Assembly: GCA_017311315.1 (NCBI GenBank)
Contig: CM029626.1
Span: 7,120,006 to 7,184,005 of the forward strand
Reading direction: 5' to 3'
DNA length: 64,000 nt
DNA from: Dendrocalamus latiflorus
Taxonomy: Eukaryota; Streptophyta; Magnoliopsida; Poales; Poaceae
The notes beneath the pieces are model-generated. The model did not search any database. It had not been told where the DNA came from and worked only from the letters and a program-made list of their open reading frames with translations. A program made the translations under genes and the position numbers. Below are positions 20,136-31,068 of the stretch, one piece after another; within the stretch, counting starts at the first letter, position 1; the number at the start of each line of letters is the position of its first letter.

Positions 20136-22793
20136 TCACTTATTCTGCAACATTGACACTGCTGCCTTGTCAGTGAACCAGGTGAATTCTCCATCTTGAA
20201 GTATAGCCCTCTCAACAGGCAGTAAATCAGATGAAGTCTGCTTGTCTGAAAGTGCTTTCTGCACTGCACCAGCTTCCCCTGCTCCAGTGACCACCATTGC
20301 GACATATGCAGATGAGTTGATCACAGGAAATGTAAATGTAATTCTCTCTGGTGGCGGCTTTGGAGAATCCTTGATGTAGGTGACCCACCTCTGGTTCTCA
20401 TTAAGAAGAGGGTGGCCTGGGAACAGAGAGGCAATATGGCCATCAGGCCCCATTCCCAGAAGCATGAGATCAAACCTGGGAAACCCAGTTGCTTGTGACA
20501 TTGCAATCACGCCATTCTTAACAAGTTGCTTCAAGCAAGTTTCATAGTCATCAGCTGCTCCCTCAGCTGACAAGGCATCATTTATAGCATAAACTTGGCC
20601 AGTAGGAATTGGCACCTACAAAGTTGAAAGAAAGCACCCAGTTAAGTACTTTCGAATACAGAACAAATTACACAGACCTGTCAAGTGAAAACTCATGATA
20701 ATGGAATAGCTAGACATAAGAATGCATCTCTGATCACAACTTCAACAAATTCTTACCTAAATATGTACACTTTTATTGATGTTATCGCCCATTTCTCTAG
20801 AAACACCAGTGTAGTAGATAAGGTCATTTTTTTTATGGTATATTTTAAGAGCTTGGCACATATTTGAGCATGAATACATCCAAGTGGACTATAGAAACCC
20901 AGTGTTGAATAAAATGTATCATCGTTGCTGATTTGCATATGCTTCTCTAGAGAGTGGTTTTGCCACATATACATGCATGTCCATGTACATCCTCCTCCGT
21001 TGGATTCAGCTTCGAGATTCACGCCTCTCTCTCTCCTCCACTCCCTTTCTCTACTTCTCTCTCTCTCTCTCTCCCTCCATCTCCGAGATGCACCACTCGC
21101 CTCCTATCCCCCGAGCCGCGCTGCTGCCGCCTCCTCCGGACGTGCCGCCAGAGACAGCGCCTCCCTCATCCTTCATTCCCTCTCTGCGGAGCCACACCGC
21201 CCACGGCCGCGAAGCCACGCTGCGCCGGAGCCAACACCGCCTCCAGGAGTCCATGCCCACGTTGGAGCTAGAAGAGAAGGACCACGTCGGGGGAGAGAGA
21301 GAGATGGGATATAGGGAGAGAGATACATGGACATCCATGTACATGCGGTTTTGCTTTTCCGTGCTTCTCTACCACAAATACCATATGCTGCTAATTCACA
21401 GAGCGCAAGGGGAACAACAGAGGTTTCATAAACTGGGATGAGAAGCACTGACTTTTTATTAATGACTCATCTAAAATGCTGACAAGGCATAAAAATTTCT
21501 TGCAGTCACTTTCCATAAGCCTGAAAATCTGAATCTATTATTCACATATCATTTGGAGAAACTGTTGCCATAGATTCAAGTTTCATGGTCCATGGTATCT
21601 AAAGAACTCTAACAAAATTAGTTGCAAAAATAGAGAATTTCCACTTGATCCTCAAAAGCTACTTCAGACTAACAGGGATGATGAACAAAAAAAGGTTAAC
21701 GAACAAGTTGTGCAATTCATATGCAAGCCCATATTTTTCCATAATCACATGTTATTTCCATTGATGATTTCAAACTGAAGTTTAACATAGATATGACATG
21801 ATGCCATACATGCAAATGGTTTTGAATAGCACTGTAATTTGTATGATAAATTAATAAGTTAGAGTTTAATTACTAGTTTATCTAAGCAGAGTTTAATTAC
21901 TAGTTTATCTAAGCACATCTGTTGCACAGGATTATAATAGTATTAATCAAGTATAAGACCAAGGGGAGAGTGAGAGACATCATATGCTTTCTCAAATACA
22001 AAATTTCTTACCAGACATGAAGACACTCTGACAGCTCCAATTTTATTCAAAAGATATCATGGCAAAGCTAGATAACCCATTACCATATGTTCATAATGAC
22101 TTCACACAACGAATTAAATATCCTGGCATCCAAGACGCCAAAAATTTTGTCAATGCAATCTGCAGACGCACATAATTTACACAAGTAGTTCTTCGGTTCC
22201 ATTTTCCATCAATCCAACTTTTGCCAGAATCCAATTCCTGAATAGCTTCACATCACTCTAAACTACAAAATTATGTCTTCCAATAACCCGAACAGATCAT
22301 GGAGAAACCCTAAATGAGCCGAACCAGCCGTTGCAGAAAGAACAATAAATCCAGTAACTTGTGGAGAATACCTTGGCGAGCAACCCATCCAAGGCGAGCT
22401 TGTAGTTGCTATCCTCATGGTCCTTGGGCACGACCCTCTCGTCCACCCAGAACACGTGCCACTTGCTCCAATCGACGGCCTCCAGGTACGGTGGCTCGGC
22501 CAGCTTCCTGAGAGATCAAAGACGAGAGATCTTTACGCGATCCGGGAAACCTAGAGGAACCAGGAAAGGCGCGATCTTTTGGGAGGATGCCCGGCCAAGA
22601 ACCTGACGTCCTCGATGAGGGATCCGCCGGAGAGCACGACGGTGAAGGCGCCCCTCTCGGCGGCAAACTTCTCGGACAGCTCCGCCGTGTACTTCGCCAG
22701 AGACACAGCGAGGTCCTCCTTGGAGTCGAATATGAGCAGCTTCCTCTTGGACCCGGCCCCGGAGGCGGCAGGCGTGGCGCCGTCGGTGGCCAT
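20136..22793 (-). CDS. PGL: 6-phosphogluconolactonase
   Basis: The enzyme hydrolyses 6-phosphogluconolactone to 6-phosphogluconate, the second step of the oxidative pentose phosphate pathway. Three exons join in frame: 22603-22793, 22372-22507 and 20136-20615 (268 residues from the ATG at 22793). Family motifs are SGGS (about 55-58), WVDERVV (84-90) and the GMGPDGH loop (163-169) followed by ASLFPGH. Donor and acceptor sites are GT/AG. An in-frame ATG lies 81 codons upstream at 23036. The extra segment has many Ser, Ala, Pro and Arg but no Asp or Glu, which is what a chloroplast transit peptide looks like, so the true start may be 23036 (349 residues). The large second intron (20616-22371) contains a small GC-rich insertion. 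A broken partial copy lies at 14354-14515. No disruption is seen. Confidence 0.92.
20964..21346. mobile_element. Short TIR insertion in PGL intron 2
   Basis: The ends contain ACATGCATGTCCATGTA and, in reverse complement, ACATGGATGTCCATGTA. They are flanked by the 8-bp direct repeat GGTTTTGC (20956-20963 and 21347-21354). The 383-bp body is GC-rich with a CTCTCT tract, unlike the AT-rich intron around it. The 8-bp duplication fits hAT or a worn MULE site. There is no coding function. Confidence 0.55.
21846..21915 (+). repeat. Short tandem duplication in PGL intron
   Basis: The phrase AGAGTTTAATTACTAGTTTA with TCTAAGCA occurs twice in a row, with a period of about 33 bp. Confidence 0.75.
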
Positions 22794-23036
22794 GGCAGCA
22801 GCGGCAGGGAGAATGGGGGAGGCGGCAGAGGGGAAGAGATGGATCTTGGAGCGGAGTTTTCCGCGGTGGCTGATTGCCGGCACCCTAGATGCCGGCGGCG
22901 AGCGGCGGAGGGCGACGGGTGGGAGGGAGGAGGAGGCGGCGGCGGAGACGGAGACGGTGGTGGACACGGTGGAGGCCCGTGTGTTATAGAGGAGTGTGGG
23001 GCTAGTGGTAGAAGTGACAGGTGGATGGCGAGGCAT
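22794..23036 (-). other. In-frame N-terminal extension of PGL, possible transit peptide
   Basis: This is open in frame with PGL exon 1 from the ATG at 23034-23036 (MPRHPPVTS...) to the internal MATDG. The 81 residues are rich in Ser/Ala/Pro with scattered Arg/Lys, and I count no acidic residue. Plants have both cytosolic and plastid/peroxisomal PGLs. Whether this is translated, or is 5' leader with a downstream start, cannot be decided from sequence alone. Confidence 0.6.
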
Positions 23037-23109
23037 GTCACGTTTTGTGCCGTTCAGATCGAGATAGACGGCCGATATGAGGAGACCTCGAGGCGAAGTG
23101 CACCGAGAA

Positions 23110-23393
23110 TTGCTGTGCTCGCCGATTGGTTGGCTTCAGCTTCTTCTGGCTTCCGGCTTATTTTTTACTATTTATAAATTTTATTTTTTTTGAACTTTTA
23201 GCTTTTTATTTAGCTTTTTTGCCGGTTCTTTTTTTCCGTATGTGTTTGTATTATACGTAATGGGCTAACAAAATTTTAATTTTTTTTAAATTTAATTATG
23301 CTAAATAAGTCTCTGTCAGCTACAATGTTTTTTCAGTTAGCTACAGTATTTTCAGCCATAAGTTACCAAAAAAAAGACCAACTGATCACCACC
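23110..23393 (-). mobile_element. MITE of family 1, minus orientation
   Basis: Shared blocks in reverse orientation are GGCTTCAGCTTC, TTTTTTGCCGGTTCTTTTTT, TTTGTATTATACGTAATGGG, CTAACA, AAATAAGTCTCTGTCAGCTA and TTTTCAGCCATAAG. The right end GATCACCACC is followed by TTA, fitting a Tourist TWA target. The left terminus is decayed. It lies just upstream of PGL. Confidence 0.65.
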
Positions 23394-23654
23394 TTAAATG
23401 TGTTTCCTGCGAAACTAGATAAAAATGGAAATTTCCAGCAATGATAATAGGTTTCTTGTTTGAAAAAAAAGAAATAAAGAATCGAAATCCCTTGAGAAAA
23501 CTACATCCTCCTTGGCTCACTGATAATCTTTAGAAAGTTCATCCGGTTTAAGTTAGCAAACATAAGATTAAATTGCACAAGTGTCCGACTTTTACGTTGT
23601 AGACCCTGAAAAAAGCATGCTACTATCGTGTCCTTCCAGTCTATGAATATTTGT

Positions 23655-23880
23655 GGGCTAATACGCTCGTTTGGGCTTCAACTTTTGATTTTAACTTCTA
23701 GTATTTTAATTTCATTTTTTCTGAATTTTAGGTTTTTTGTCTTTTCTTTTTTCATGTTTTTTTAATTATCCATGATGGATAATTTATTTTTTATTTTTAT
23801 TTTTTAAAATTTAATTACATTAAATAAGCTACAACTATAATACAAAATAAGCCTTAAACAGTGAAAAAGATCATAGCAAC
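23655..23880 (-). mobile_element. Diverged MITE related to family 1
   Basis: It has the same order of blocks as the neighbouring copy (GGCTTCAACTTTTGATTTTA, TTTTCTGAATTTTAGG, ATCCATGATGG, AAATAAGC) but is much more diverged and lacks clear ends. Confidence 0.4.
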
Positions 23881-24029
23881 AAAAAATCCCAAATGAGCTG
23901 GGACTTCTCAACGAAGCCTCCGATACGATTGTCCATGATCATAATAAACCGAAAGTAGATTGTCGATGATCTTCATAGATGTGCAAAAACAAAGGAAATT
24001 TATTTACACCTATCCCCGCTCTGAACGGC

Positions 24030-24235
24030 TTTAGATTCGGACTTATTTTAGCTTTCGGTTTATTTATGTCAGAAACTAATTTAGAACACATCAGTTCCTA
24101 ATTTTAGCTTTTTCTTTTTTTCCGTGACGATATAATAATTTTTATTTTTATTCCTTTTTTAGAAAAAAAAAGCTAACAATCTTTACAATGTAATTTCAAT
24201 CATAAGATGTGACTTAAACTATAAATCACTTGGAG
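24030..24235 (-). mobile_element. Strongly decayed MITE related to family 1
   Basis: Only some blocks are visible: TTTAGCTTTTTCTTTTTTTC, AAAAAGCTAACA and TTCAATCATAAG. No termini or target duplication can be read. Confidence 0.3.
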
Positions 24236-25393
24236 CACCACCTGGGTCTGATGGCAAATCTTCAGCAGAGATGTCACCGTCCATAGTCCATCAAAACCCA
24301 CCATGGTACTTTTGTTCCCGCGTAAGGCTCCACAACTTCCACTTGGAAGAAGGAATTTCATAATTTTGGCACGAATCAGAGAATCGAAAAAATATATATA
24401 TAGTGGAAGCATAGTGCAAACAGCTGTCGCCTCCTCTCACTGAACTGTCTGGACAATTACAGTGGAAGCATAGTGCTATTAGCATTATCAACGAAAGCTT
24501 AGCGAGGACAACGAAAGCACAGTGCTATCGCTGCCACAGAATCCAATGCTTCGTACGGCAAGATTAGCCCCAACGACAAGACTCCATTAGTGGCAGTGCT
24601 TGTCACTGTGCCACATGCGAAGCACTGAGGGCAACTCTCCCGAGAGACGGCACGGCAGCCACTGATCCAAAGCGAGACCGGCAGGAGACGGAGAACAACA
24701 GGCACCTAATCAAGATTCAAAAGGCAGGCGTTGCGATGAGGTCCAGATCCGACATCATAAGGGCGCTGAATGCGAAGGCGCGCATATCCACAGGGCGCTG
24801 ATGGGGAGCACTGCTGCTTGTGATGATCGATGAGCCCCCGTTTCGTGTCGCCTCCCTCGTTTGCTTCCGCCCAGCGCGAGATGGACAGATCGACGTGCGG
24901 AGGCGCGCGAGAGATTCACGCGCCGATGCTCGCCTTTCGGCTTACAATCATCAGCTGCCATGCCGCCGCCGTTTTGGCATCTTCACCTTGGTTGTATCGG
25001 GAAGGCGGGAAGGCGCCCCGTTTACGAGGAGGCAGCACGCATCCATGGTCCGTTTGCGTATGGCTCCGTTTTTTCCACCTATTTTATAGCTTTTTATTAA
25101 TAAATAAATAAATAGGATGGTTTCTTCGATACCGCTTCGAAGCGGTTTATCCGGAACAGTCTTTTTAGAACGGTTTATCAATATTCAATTCTTTCATACA
25201 AATGATCATGATAAAACCAAAAACTATAAACCACAGCAAAAAAGAACGCACCCATATATAGCTAGCCAACAATGAGAAAAGAATGCACTCTATAGCTAGC
25301 TAGCCGACAATGAGACAGGTAGGGATAAATTCTCATAAATAAATGTGTGGACAGTTGATGACGCGACACGACCTTTGTACATTTAAGTATTAA
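24236..25393. other. No gene assigned
   Basis: The AT-rich left part changes at about 24500 to a GC-richer stretch with several short overlapping frames (24499-25111), none of which shows a domain I know. The phrase GTGGAAGCATAGTGC appears twice near 24400 and 24460. The stretch GATACCGCTTCGAAGCGGTTTAT near 25121 contains a short perfect palindrome, ACCGCTTCGAAGCGGT. Confidence 0.4.
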
Positions 25394-25681
25394 GGTGGTG
25401 ATCGTTTTGGCTGAAAAGCCCGTGGCTTATGGCTGAAAACACTGTAGCTGGCTGAAAAAAGCACTGTAGCTGACAGAGGCTTATTTTGTATAATTAAATT
25501 TAAAAAAATTTAAAAATAAAAAAAATATGTTAGCCCATTACGTATAATACAAACGAATACGGGAAAAAAAAGAACCGGCAAAAAAGCTCAACAAAAAGCC
25601 AAAATTTCAGAAAAAGACGAAACTTGTGAATAGTGCCAAATAAGCCTCTGGCACTGTTCATCAGCCAATTTGATCGCGCCC
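25394..25681 (+). mobile_element. MITE of family 1 (Tourist-like), TAA target duplication
   Basis: This is the best-preserved copy of family 1. It begins GGTGGTGATCGTTTTGGCTG and ends CCAATTTGATCGCGCCC, which are imperfect inverted repeats. TAA flanks both ends (25391-25393 and 25682-25684). The 288-bp AT-rich body includes TGTTAGCCCATTACGTATAA and AAGAACCGGCAAAAAAGCTC. A TWA target and this size fit Tourist/PIF-Harbinger MITEs. Confidence 0.75.
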
Positions 25682-25683
25682 TA

Positions 25684-25959
25684 AGTTTCATGCACTAGTC
25701 AATTTATCCAAAAACTTAACCTTATGAGGAAAGACAGATAATTCACTTATACTTCAATACTTCCCCCTCACGTGTAGGCTCTCTCAGGCCTAAAACGTGG
25801 AATAAAAGTGAGTTGCAATAATTTTTTTGAATTACACCAACCTGGTCTTGAACTCAAGACCTCTTGACTTTGATACCACATTGAGTTGCATGCACCAATC
25901 AATTCACTCAAAAACTTAAACTGATGAGGAAAGATAGTCAATTCACTTATATTTCAACA
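25684..25959 (-). mobile_element. TRIM/SMART-like miniature LTR element
   Basis: On the minus strand an LTR-like repeat of about 79 bp (25881-25959, opening TGTTGAAATATAAGTGAATT) is followed directly by TGTGGTATCAAAGTC, which resembles a primer-binding site for initiator tRNA-Met. There follow about 110 bp of non-coding interior, a purine tract GTGAGGGGGAAG, and a second repeat copy (25685-25759, opening TATTGAAGTATAAGTGAATT). A total near 280 bp with no protein matches terminal-repeat retrotransposons in miniature, especially the SMART type of grasses. Another purine tract, GTGAGGGGGG, precedes the first repeat, so the structure may be a tandem LTR-internal-LTR remnant. Confidence 0.6.
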
Positions 25960-26284
25960 CCCCCCTCACATGTAAGCTATACAACCATCGATCATGGTAG
26001 GTGTACAGTAAATCGGTCGTAGGTACAGTGAACCGGTCGTAGGGTCGACCCGTCGTGGTCAACCTCTCGTGATCGTTATGTGCTATGGATCACACGTATG
26101 TTTTTAGATCTCTTGGTTTCTTATCTCCTGGTTATTGTTTCTATAAATCGGTTGTTCAAATATAGGAGGAAGATATCTATATATATAACTCTTGATTTAT
26201 TAATCAATTTATTACGTGATTTTTCTAAAACACTACACGCTTTTCTCCATTTCTATTCCATATCTTAGGTCTGAAGTAGTCTAC

Positions 26285-26375
26285 ACATGAGGGGAGTGTT
26301 GAAATATAAATAAATTGTTTGTTTTTCTTTAGCAGCTTAAATTTTTAGGTCAGGTAAACTGACTGAGGTATCAAA
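26285..26375 (+). repeat. Isolated copy of the TRIM-like LTR, opposite orientation
   Basis: On the plus strand, ACACATGAGGGGAG is followed by TGTTGAAATATAAATAAATT and, about 70 bp later, GAGGTATCAAACTCAA. This is the same purine tract, LTR start and tRNA-like site seen inverted at 25684-25970. The rest of the element is missing. Confidence 0.45.
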
Positions 26376-26724
26376 CTCAATACTTGGACACACCAAGCAC
26401 AAGCGATCGTGCATGTGCAAATGGATAAGAAGGATAGAGGTTTATTAATTTCGACATATCCCGACGACGAGACAGCACAGCACGGACAGTAGGAGAACAT
26501 CAATCTTACAAGACACCTCAACTGTAGATTTACATGCAAATATAGGCAGGCTATTCTTCATCACTAGCGAGCACACAGGCAACAAAAAGACTGAGCATCG
26601 TCGACGTTATGGTTGGATGTTTCTCTCGAGCAAGGAATCCGGACCATAGGGATTCAAGGAATCCTGCAAATGAAAAAGGAGTTCTATTAGTTCCTGATCA
26701 AGACATTATTGTGATCATTTGAGC

Positions 26725-26975
26725 TTTTTTGGTGACTTATGGCTGAAAAACACTATAGATGACAGAGGCTTATTTAGTATAATTAAATTTAAAAAAATTA
26801 AAAAAAAATATAAAAAAATGTTAGCCCATTACATATAATACAAACAAATACGGGAAAAAAGAACCGGCAAAAAAGCTCAACAAAAAGACAAAAGTTCAGA
26901 AAAAGACGAAATTTATAAATAGTGAAAAATAAGCCGGAAGCTAAAAGCTGGTGGCCAAAACTGCGTTGTTTTGTG
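26725..26975 (+). mobile_element. MITE of family 1, truncated
   Basis: It shares GACTTATGGCTGAAAAACAC, TGTTAGCCCATTACATATAA and AAGAACCGGCAAAAAAGCTC with the copy at 25394-25681. The 11-bp TGTGATCATTT occurs just outside or at both ends (near 26710 and 26970), which may be part of the terminus on one side. Confidence 0.6.
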
Positions 26976-27609
26976 ATCATTTAATTACTCAACCAGCTCA
27001 ACCTGATTTACAACTTTGCATGTTCCTCCTCCCAGATTATACATTACTTTACTGTGATGACATATCGCAATAGAGTTTATATCTGGTGAAAAGTTTGCTT
27101 TGGTTTGGTCCATCAAGGTTTGAGCACACAATAATACAGGAGCGAGAAGAGTATGCTTACCTTGCCATTGTTGGGGCCGAATCCATCAACTTGTTGAGAT
27201 TTCAAGGAAGGAATGGTTTCAGGACAGATTCATCAAAAGATGATTAGTTGCCTGTCTGCTGGCTTTTTTCAGCATATGCTCGTCGTGTTGCAGTTGCAGC
27301 GCTTGGTGCACGCAACTGTACAACACCATGTGCTCATTTTGCTTCTAAGGAAGCTTTGCGACATGGCGGAGGGGGAGCCCGACCCCATGCTTCCTAGTCC
27401 CTAGGTGTTCGAGTTCAACTCGTGCCACTCTTCCCACCATAGGCAGTTCCATGATAGGATTCAGAGACACGTTAAAGAAAGAAGTAACACTGAAGGACAT
27501 AGTCTGACCACTGGCATTTTATTCCCTAAGCATTCAAACTCACACCATTCTTTCTACTTAAACTGTCATCAGTTTCATCATAGGATTTTCTGAAAAAAAG
27601 GGACAAGGG

Positions 27610-27815
27610 GATATTTCAGATGTTGAACCATAGTGTGTGGCACAAGCAGCAACAGACTGTTGTGAGCTCCCAATAAGTGGAGGCAAAAGGTGATAGAATT
27701 TTCTTTTCTCGAGTACTGTGTTGTCTGCGACGCAAGCAGCAATTAGATGCCTAGACTCTCTTGTGATCTCCAAGTAAATGGAGGCAATAGGTGATAAAAT
27801 TTTCTTTTTTCAGAC
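27610..27815 (+). repeat. Diverged tandem duplication of about 115 bp
   Basis: Two consecutive copies share GCAAGCAGCAA/CAAGCAGCAAC, TTGTGAGCTCCCAATAAGTG / TTGTGATCTCCAAGTAAATG, GGAGGCAAAAGGTGATAGAA / GGAGGCAATAGGTGATAAAA and TTTTCTTTT. It lies downstream of TAC1. I see no gene in 26980-28275. Confidence 0.65.
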
Positions 27816-28275
27816 TATTGCTTCTTTTTGTGACACCGTAAACAACTTGATACAGGAAATGACTTTTCTGTACTCACTTCTTTTGCATTCACGCTACTGA
27901 AGCTGACAAAATTCATATGTTATATTCCCAGTAAATGTTGCCACAAGAGTCGGTTTCTTAATTGCAATTGTGATTCGTAGGCATGTCTAGTTGTAAGAAC
28001 CATAAACAAATCTAGATTCTATGCTAAAAACTACCGCAGAAAATAACATAGTTTTATTAGGATTTAGGAACACTGGGATCCAAGGAAGAAAAGCCAAGAA
28101 ACCCTCGAACTGTACATAACCGTCCACAAGACAAGTAGGCATGTTGATTTGATAACCACCAGGGCCTTGAGCAGGGTTCAGCGTTGCTATATAACTCAAA
28201 GGACAGCTGAAAAAAATAAACTCCAGGTAGTAGATTACCAGATAGAGAAAGCAAATTTGTCCGCGGGCCTAGGCA

Positions 28276-29816
28276 TCATGCAGTGAGAGGGCCCTCTGCA
28301 TTGCTACGTCCATTGAGCTGCTCTGGGTGGATCTTCTTCCCCAACATCTTCCTCATGACCTACTTATTTTCACAGATGACCAATACCAACAGATGCATGA
28401 CAGGTTAGTGATCGACTTTATTATCAAGATAGGCTAGATGCATGATGCTTGCTTAATCTAATTGTAGCTATCTGGTAAAACATATGAATAAGATATGGAA
28501 CACTGTCCATGGAATAACGTCTGATAAATTTGGACCACTTCCAGGCTAGAAAAAGAGAGCGTAACACAACGAGGTAACGTGGCTTTACCAGTTCAGGACT
28601 TACTACACAACCTATAGGGATATAACACAGTCCTTCTCATGAGCTTTTGTACTCTTTGGGAACAGATCGACTAATGTCTGCAGGCTGTTAACATATAAGG
28701 GGCTTCTCACTCTTATGTCTATAACTTGGAGTACATCAGATTGGTGTCCGGTCGTTTTTTATTAAGTTGGCAATTGGAGCAGAAAGATTCTCGTCTGTTT
28801 CTAAGAAATAAGCATAGTTGCAACACATATAAGATAGAGACGAAGAAAGCCATACTCGACTTAATTTTCGTGTAGCCTTCAGTGGCTTTGGTGTTGGCTT
28901 TGTTGGTTTCTTTTGATGCATCTTTTCCATGCACGACGTAGGCTTTGAAGTGGATGCCCCAGCAACAATGATGATCTTCTGGTAATTCTTCTCCCCTGTA
29001 TCACTTGATGAGAGTGCTTCTGCTGCAAATAGATCAGCAAGTGTAGTTCTCACTTTCTCCACCTTCTCTACCATCAGAAGTGGTCGTTCCTGGATTTTAG
29101 CGACATCATCCACTTCAACTTCATGCATCAGGATTTCTTCCTTTACGAAACATGTGAAGTTGTCTTCTTTCATCGATGATGAATGCATCTTGGCAGGCTC
29201 AACAGCAGGTGCAGGTTCACTTGGTGATGTAGCCAACGCGTCTTCTTTGACCTCACTCTTTTCCTCTTCGTACTTCTCTCCCTCCACTTTCTCTTCGTCC
29301 ATGATGACGAACTCATCTTGTTCAATACAGGCCTCAGGACAAAGGGAGTTTACGTTGTGGCCAAGTGTGCCAATCGCAAGTATACCGTTAAGAAGCACAT
29401 CACCGAGCAGCAGGGCTTCAGTGTCTTGCTCAGCCACACTCTCACGCACAGAGTCTTCCTTCTCCCTCATGGCTGTTCCATCCGGAAATAAAAAGAAGAA
29501 AAGAAAAAAAGTTGACAACATAAGAGCAAAGAAATGTACGATCACATAAAAGAAAAGGTAGCCTGACATTGTTACCCTTGTTTTCATGAATGATGTGGTA
29601 CTCGACATTAGAATGCATCTTCCGGTTCAGCCAATTGAACACCTGGAAATGCCATAAGAACACGTAGATCATTAGCAATATCATCGAATACAATAACATT
29701 GATTTGAATCTCACACACCGGTTTAAGAGAGACAGAAACTGCAAAGACCTGTACTTTGCAGCATACACCGACAAATGGTGTATCAGCGTGAGCTAACTGT
29801 ATACCTTCAGGGCCAT
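28276..29816 (-). CDS. TAC1: TILLER ANGLE CONTROL 1 (IGT/LAZY-family protein)
   Basis: TAC1 promotes wide branch and tiller angles in grasses and is a member of the plant-specific IGT family with LAZY1. Four coding exons join in frame: 29805-29816 (MALK), 29576-29642 (starting VFNWLNRKMHSN), 28856-29472 (starting in AMREKEDS) and 28276-28359 (VMRKMLGKKIHPEQLNGRS, ending PLTA). The product is 259 residues. The family signature GILAIGTLG lies at about 56-64 (IGT at 60-62). The acidic middle and the basic C-terminal KATRKLSR segment match my memory of the rice protein. As in TAC1 generally, there is no LAZY-type C-terminal conserved tail. All splice sites are GT/AG and no disruption is seen. The tiny first exon makes automatic prediction error-prone. 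In rice a 3'-UTR splice-site change alters this gene's output; I cannot tell whether such an intron exists here. Confidence 0.93.
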
Positions 29817-30824
29817 CTCTCTAGAAGCAATCTGAAATCAGAAGTGAAAGCCAGACAGTAGCTCAGATCCTCAAATGTATGGCATGACTTTTATATAAAG
29901 ATACTAGTCTCATAATTGAATGGTCCAGGAGACAAAAGAATGGACTTTTGGTTGCAACTGCCTTGGCCTGACTCAACTGAAGTAAATTCTCTCACTGAGG
30001 TAAATATGCACGCTTGTGACGGTCTCATGCTACATTCTGTTCAAAGTCAGCAAAGGTCAGCTTCACTAATCACAACAGGTAGGGAATGATTCAGAAAGAC
30101 TCCAACCACCAAAATGTGGTACACTGCATGTGCATTTTGGGGCCCCATTGACAGAATGGATCAAGCCTAATTGGTGCCTGCTATCGTGCAAACTTCTCAC
30201 GAAGTAGTCATCTAACTGGTGCCTGCTAGCATGGAATAAGTAGGTGAGCTTTCCTCGAAGACAGGATTAGACCAAGTATAGTCTTTAACAGCTGACGAAT
30301 TCCAGAGTAAGCACGTGTCAAGAGGAGTTAAATTAAAATCCATTAGCTCATCAGATACTTGACATCTGTACAAAATGTTCATCATTCCATCTTTTCAAAG
30401 AGACGTAATTTTCATCTTCTGGCAGTTTGTGCTTATTCTTAAAATTCTTGAAAATTGCAGCACAAAGTATATCGTTTAACAGTAAGCTGCACATGCCGAA
30501 GCGCCTCCATTGATGTATGGTGTGCTTGTGAATTGTCCATAGCACACAGCCACTGACAAAGGGCTGCGACGGCACAGGCAAGTAGCGGCTGGCAACAGGC
30601 AGAAGCCTGCAAAATAGCAATCGACAGTGTGAAGACTGGCAATTTTCTAACTCGTTTTAATCGGTAAATTACGATTAAATGAAATTAATAAAGCAACTGA
30701 TTAAATAAATTATACAATAATCTTTTTTAAATACATGACAAACCGAATTAATAAAAACTTTTCAAAGAACAAATCTAATTAAAAATTACTAGTCACCTCA
30801 TAAATTTCAAATTTGCAGATATGG
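29817..30824. other. TAC1 upstream region; no other gene confirmed
   Basis: This holds the promoter and 5' leader of TAC1. Minus-strand open pieces at about 30351-30640 read in two frames (one ends HVQLTVKRYTLCCNFQEF, the other has KNKHKLPEDENY). They may be an old gene relic, but I cannot assign a family. Confidence 0.4.
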
Positions 30825-31068
30825 GGTCTGTTCTTCTCAGCTTCTAAAATCTGATTTTCAGCTTTTCTATAGTAACTAGCTTTTAAACGGAGTATCTTTT
30901 CAAGATGGGGTCTACTAGTTAATTGTAATATATACTGTACCGGCTTCATTTATATTGGTAAAAACCACACATGAGTTTCTGTTACTCCGTAATTTCTCGT
31001 ACGAACAATCCAAAAGTTACAAGCCGCAGCCAAAAGCCATAAACTTCAGCCAAAAAGAACGGGCCCAT
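30825..31068. mobile_element. MITE of family 2
   Basis: The left end GGGTCTGTTCTTCTCAGCTT and the reverse complement of the right end, GGGCCCGTTCTTTTTGGCTG, form terminal inverted repeats. Inner blocks include AACGGAGTATC.TTTTCAAGATGGGGTCTAC and AAAAGCCATAAAC. Relatives lie at 34055, 45439, 47115, 54440 and 57053. The copy at 45439 has a clear TAA target duplication. Confidence 0.6.
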
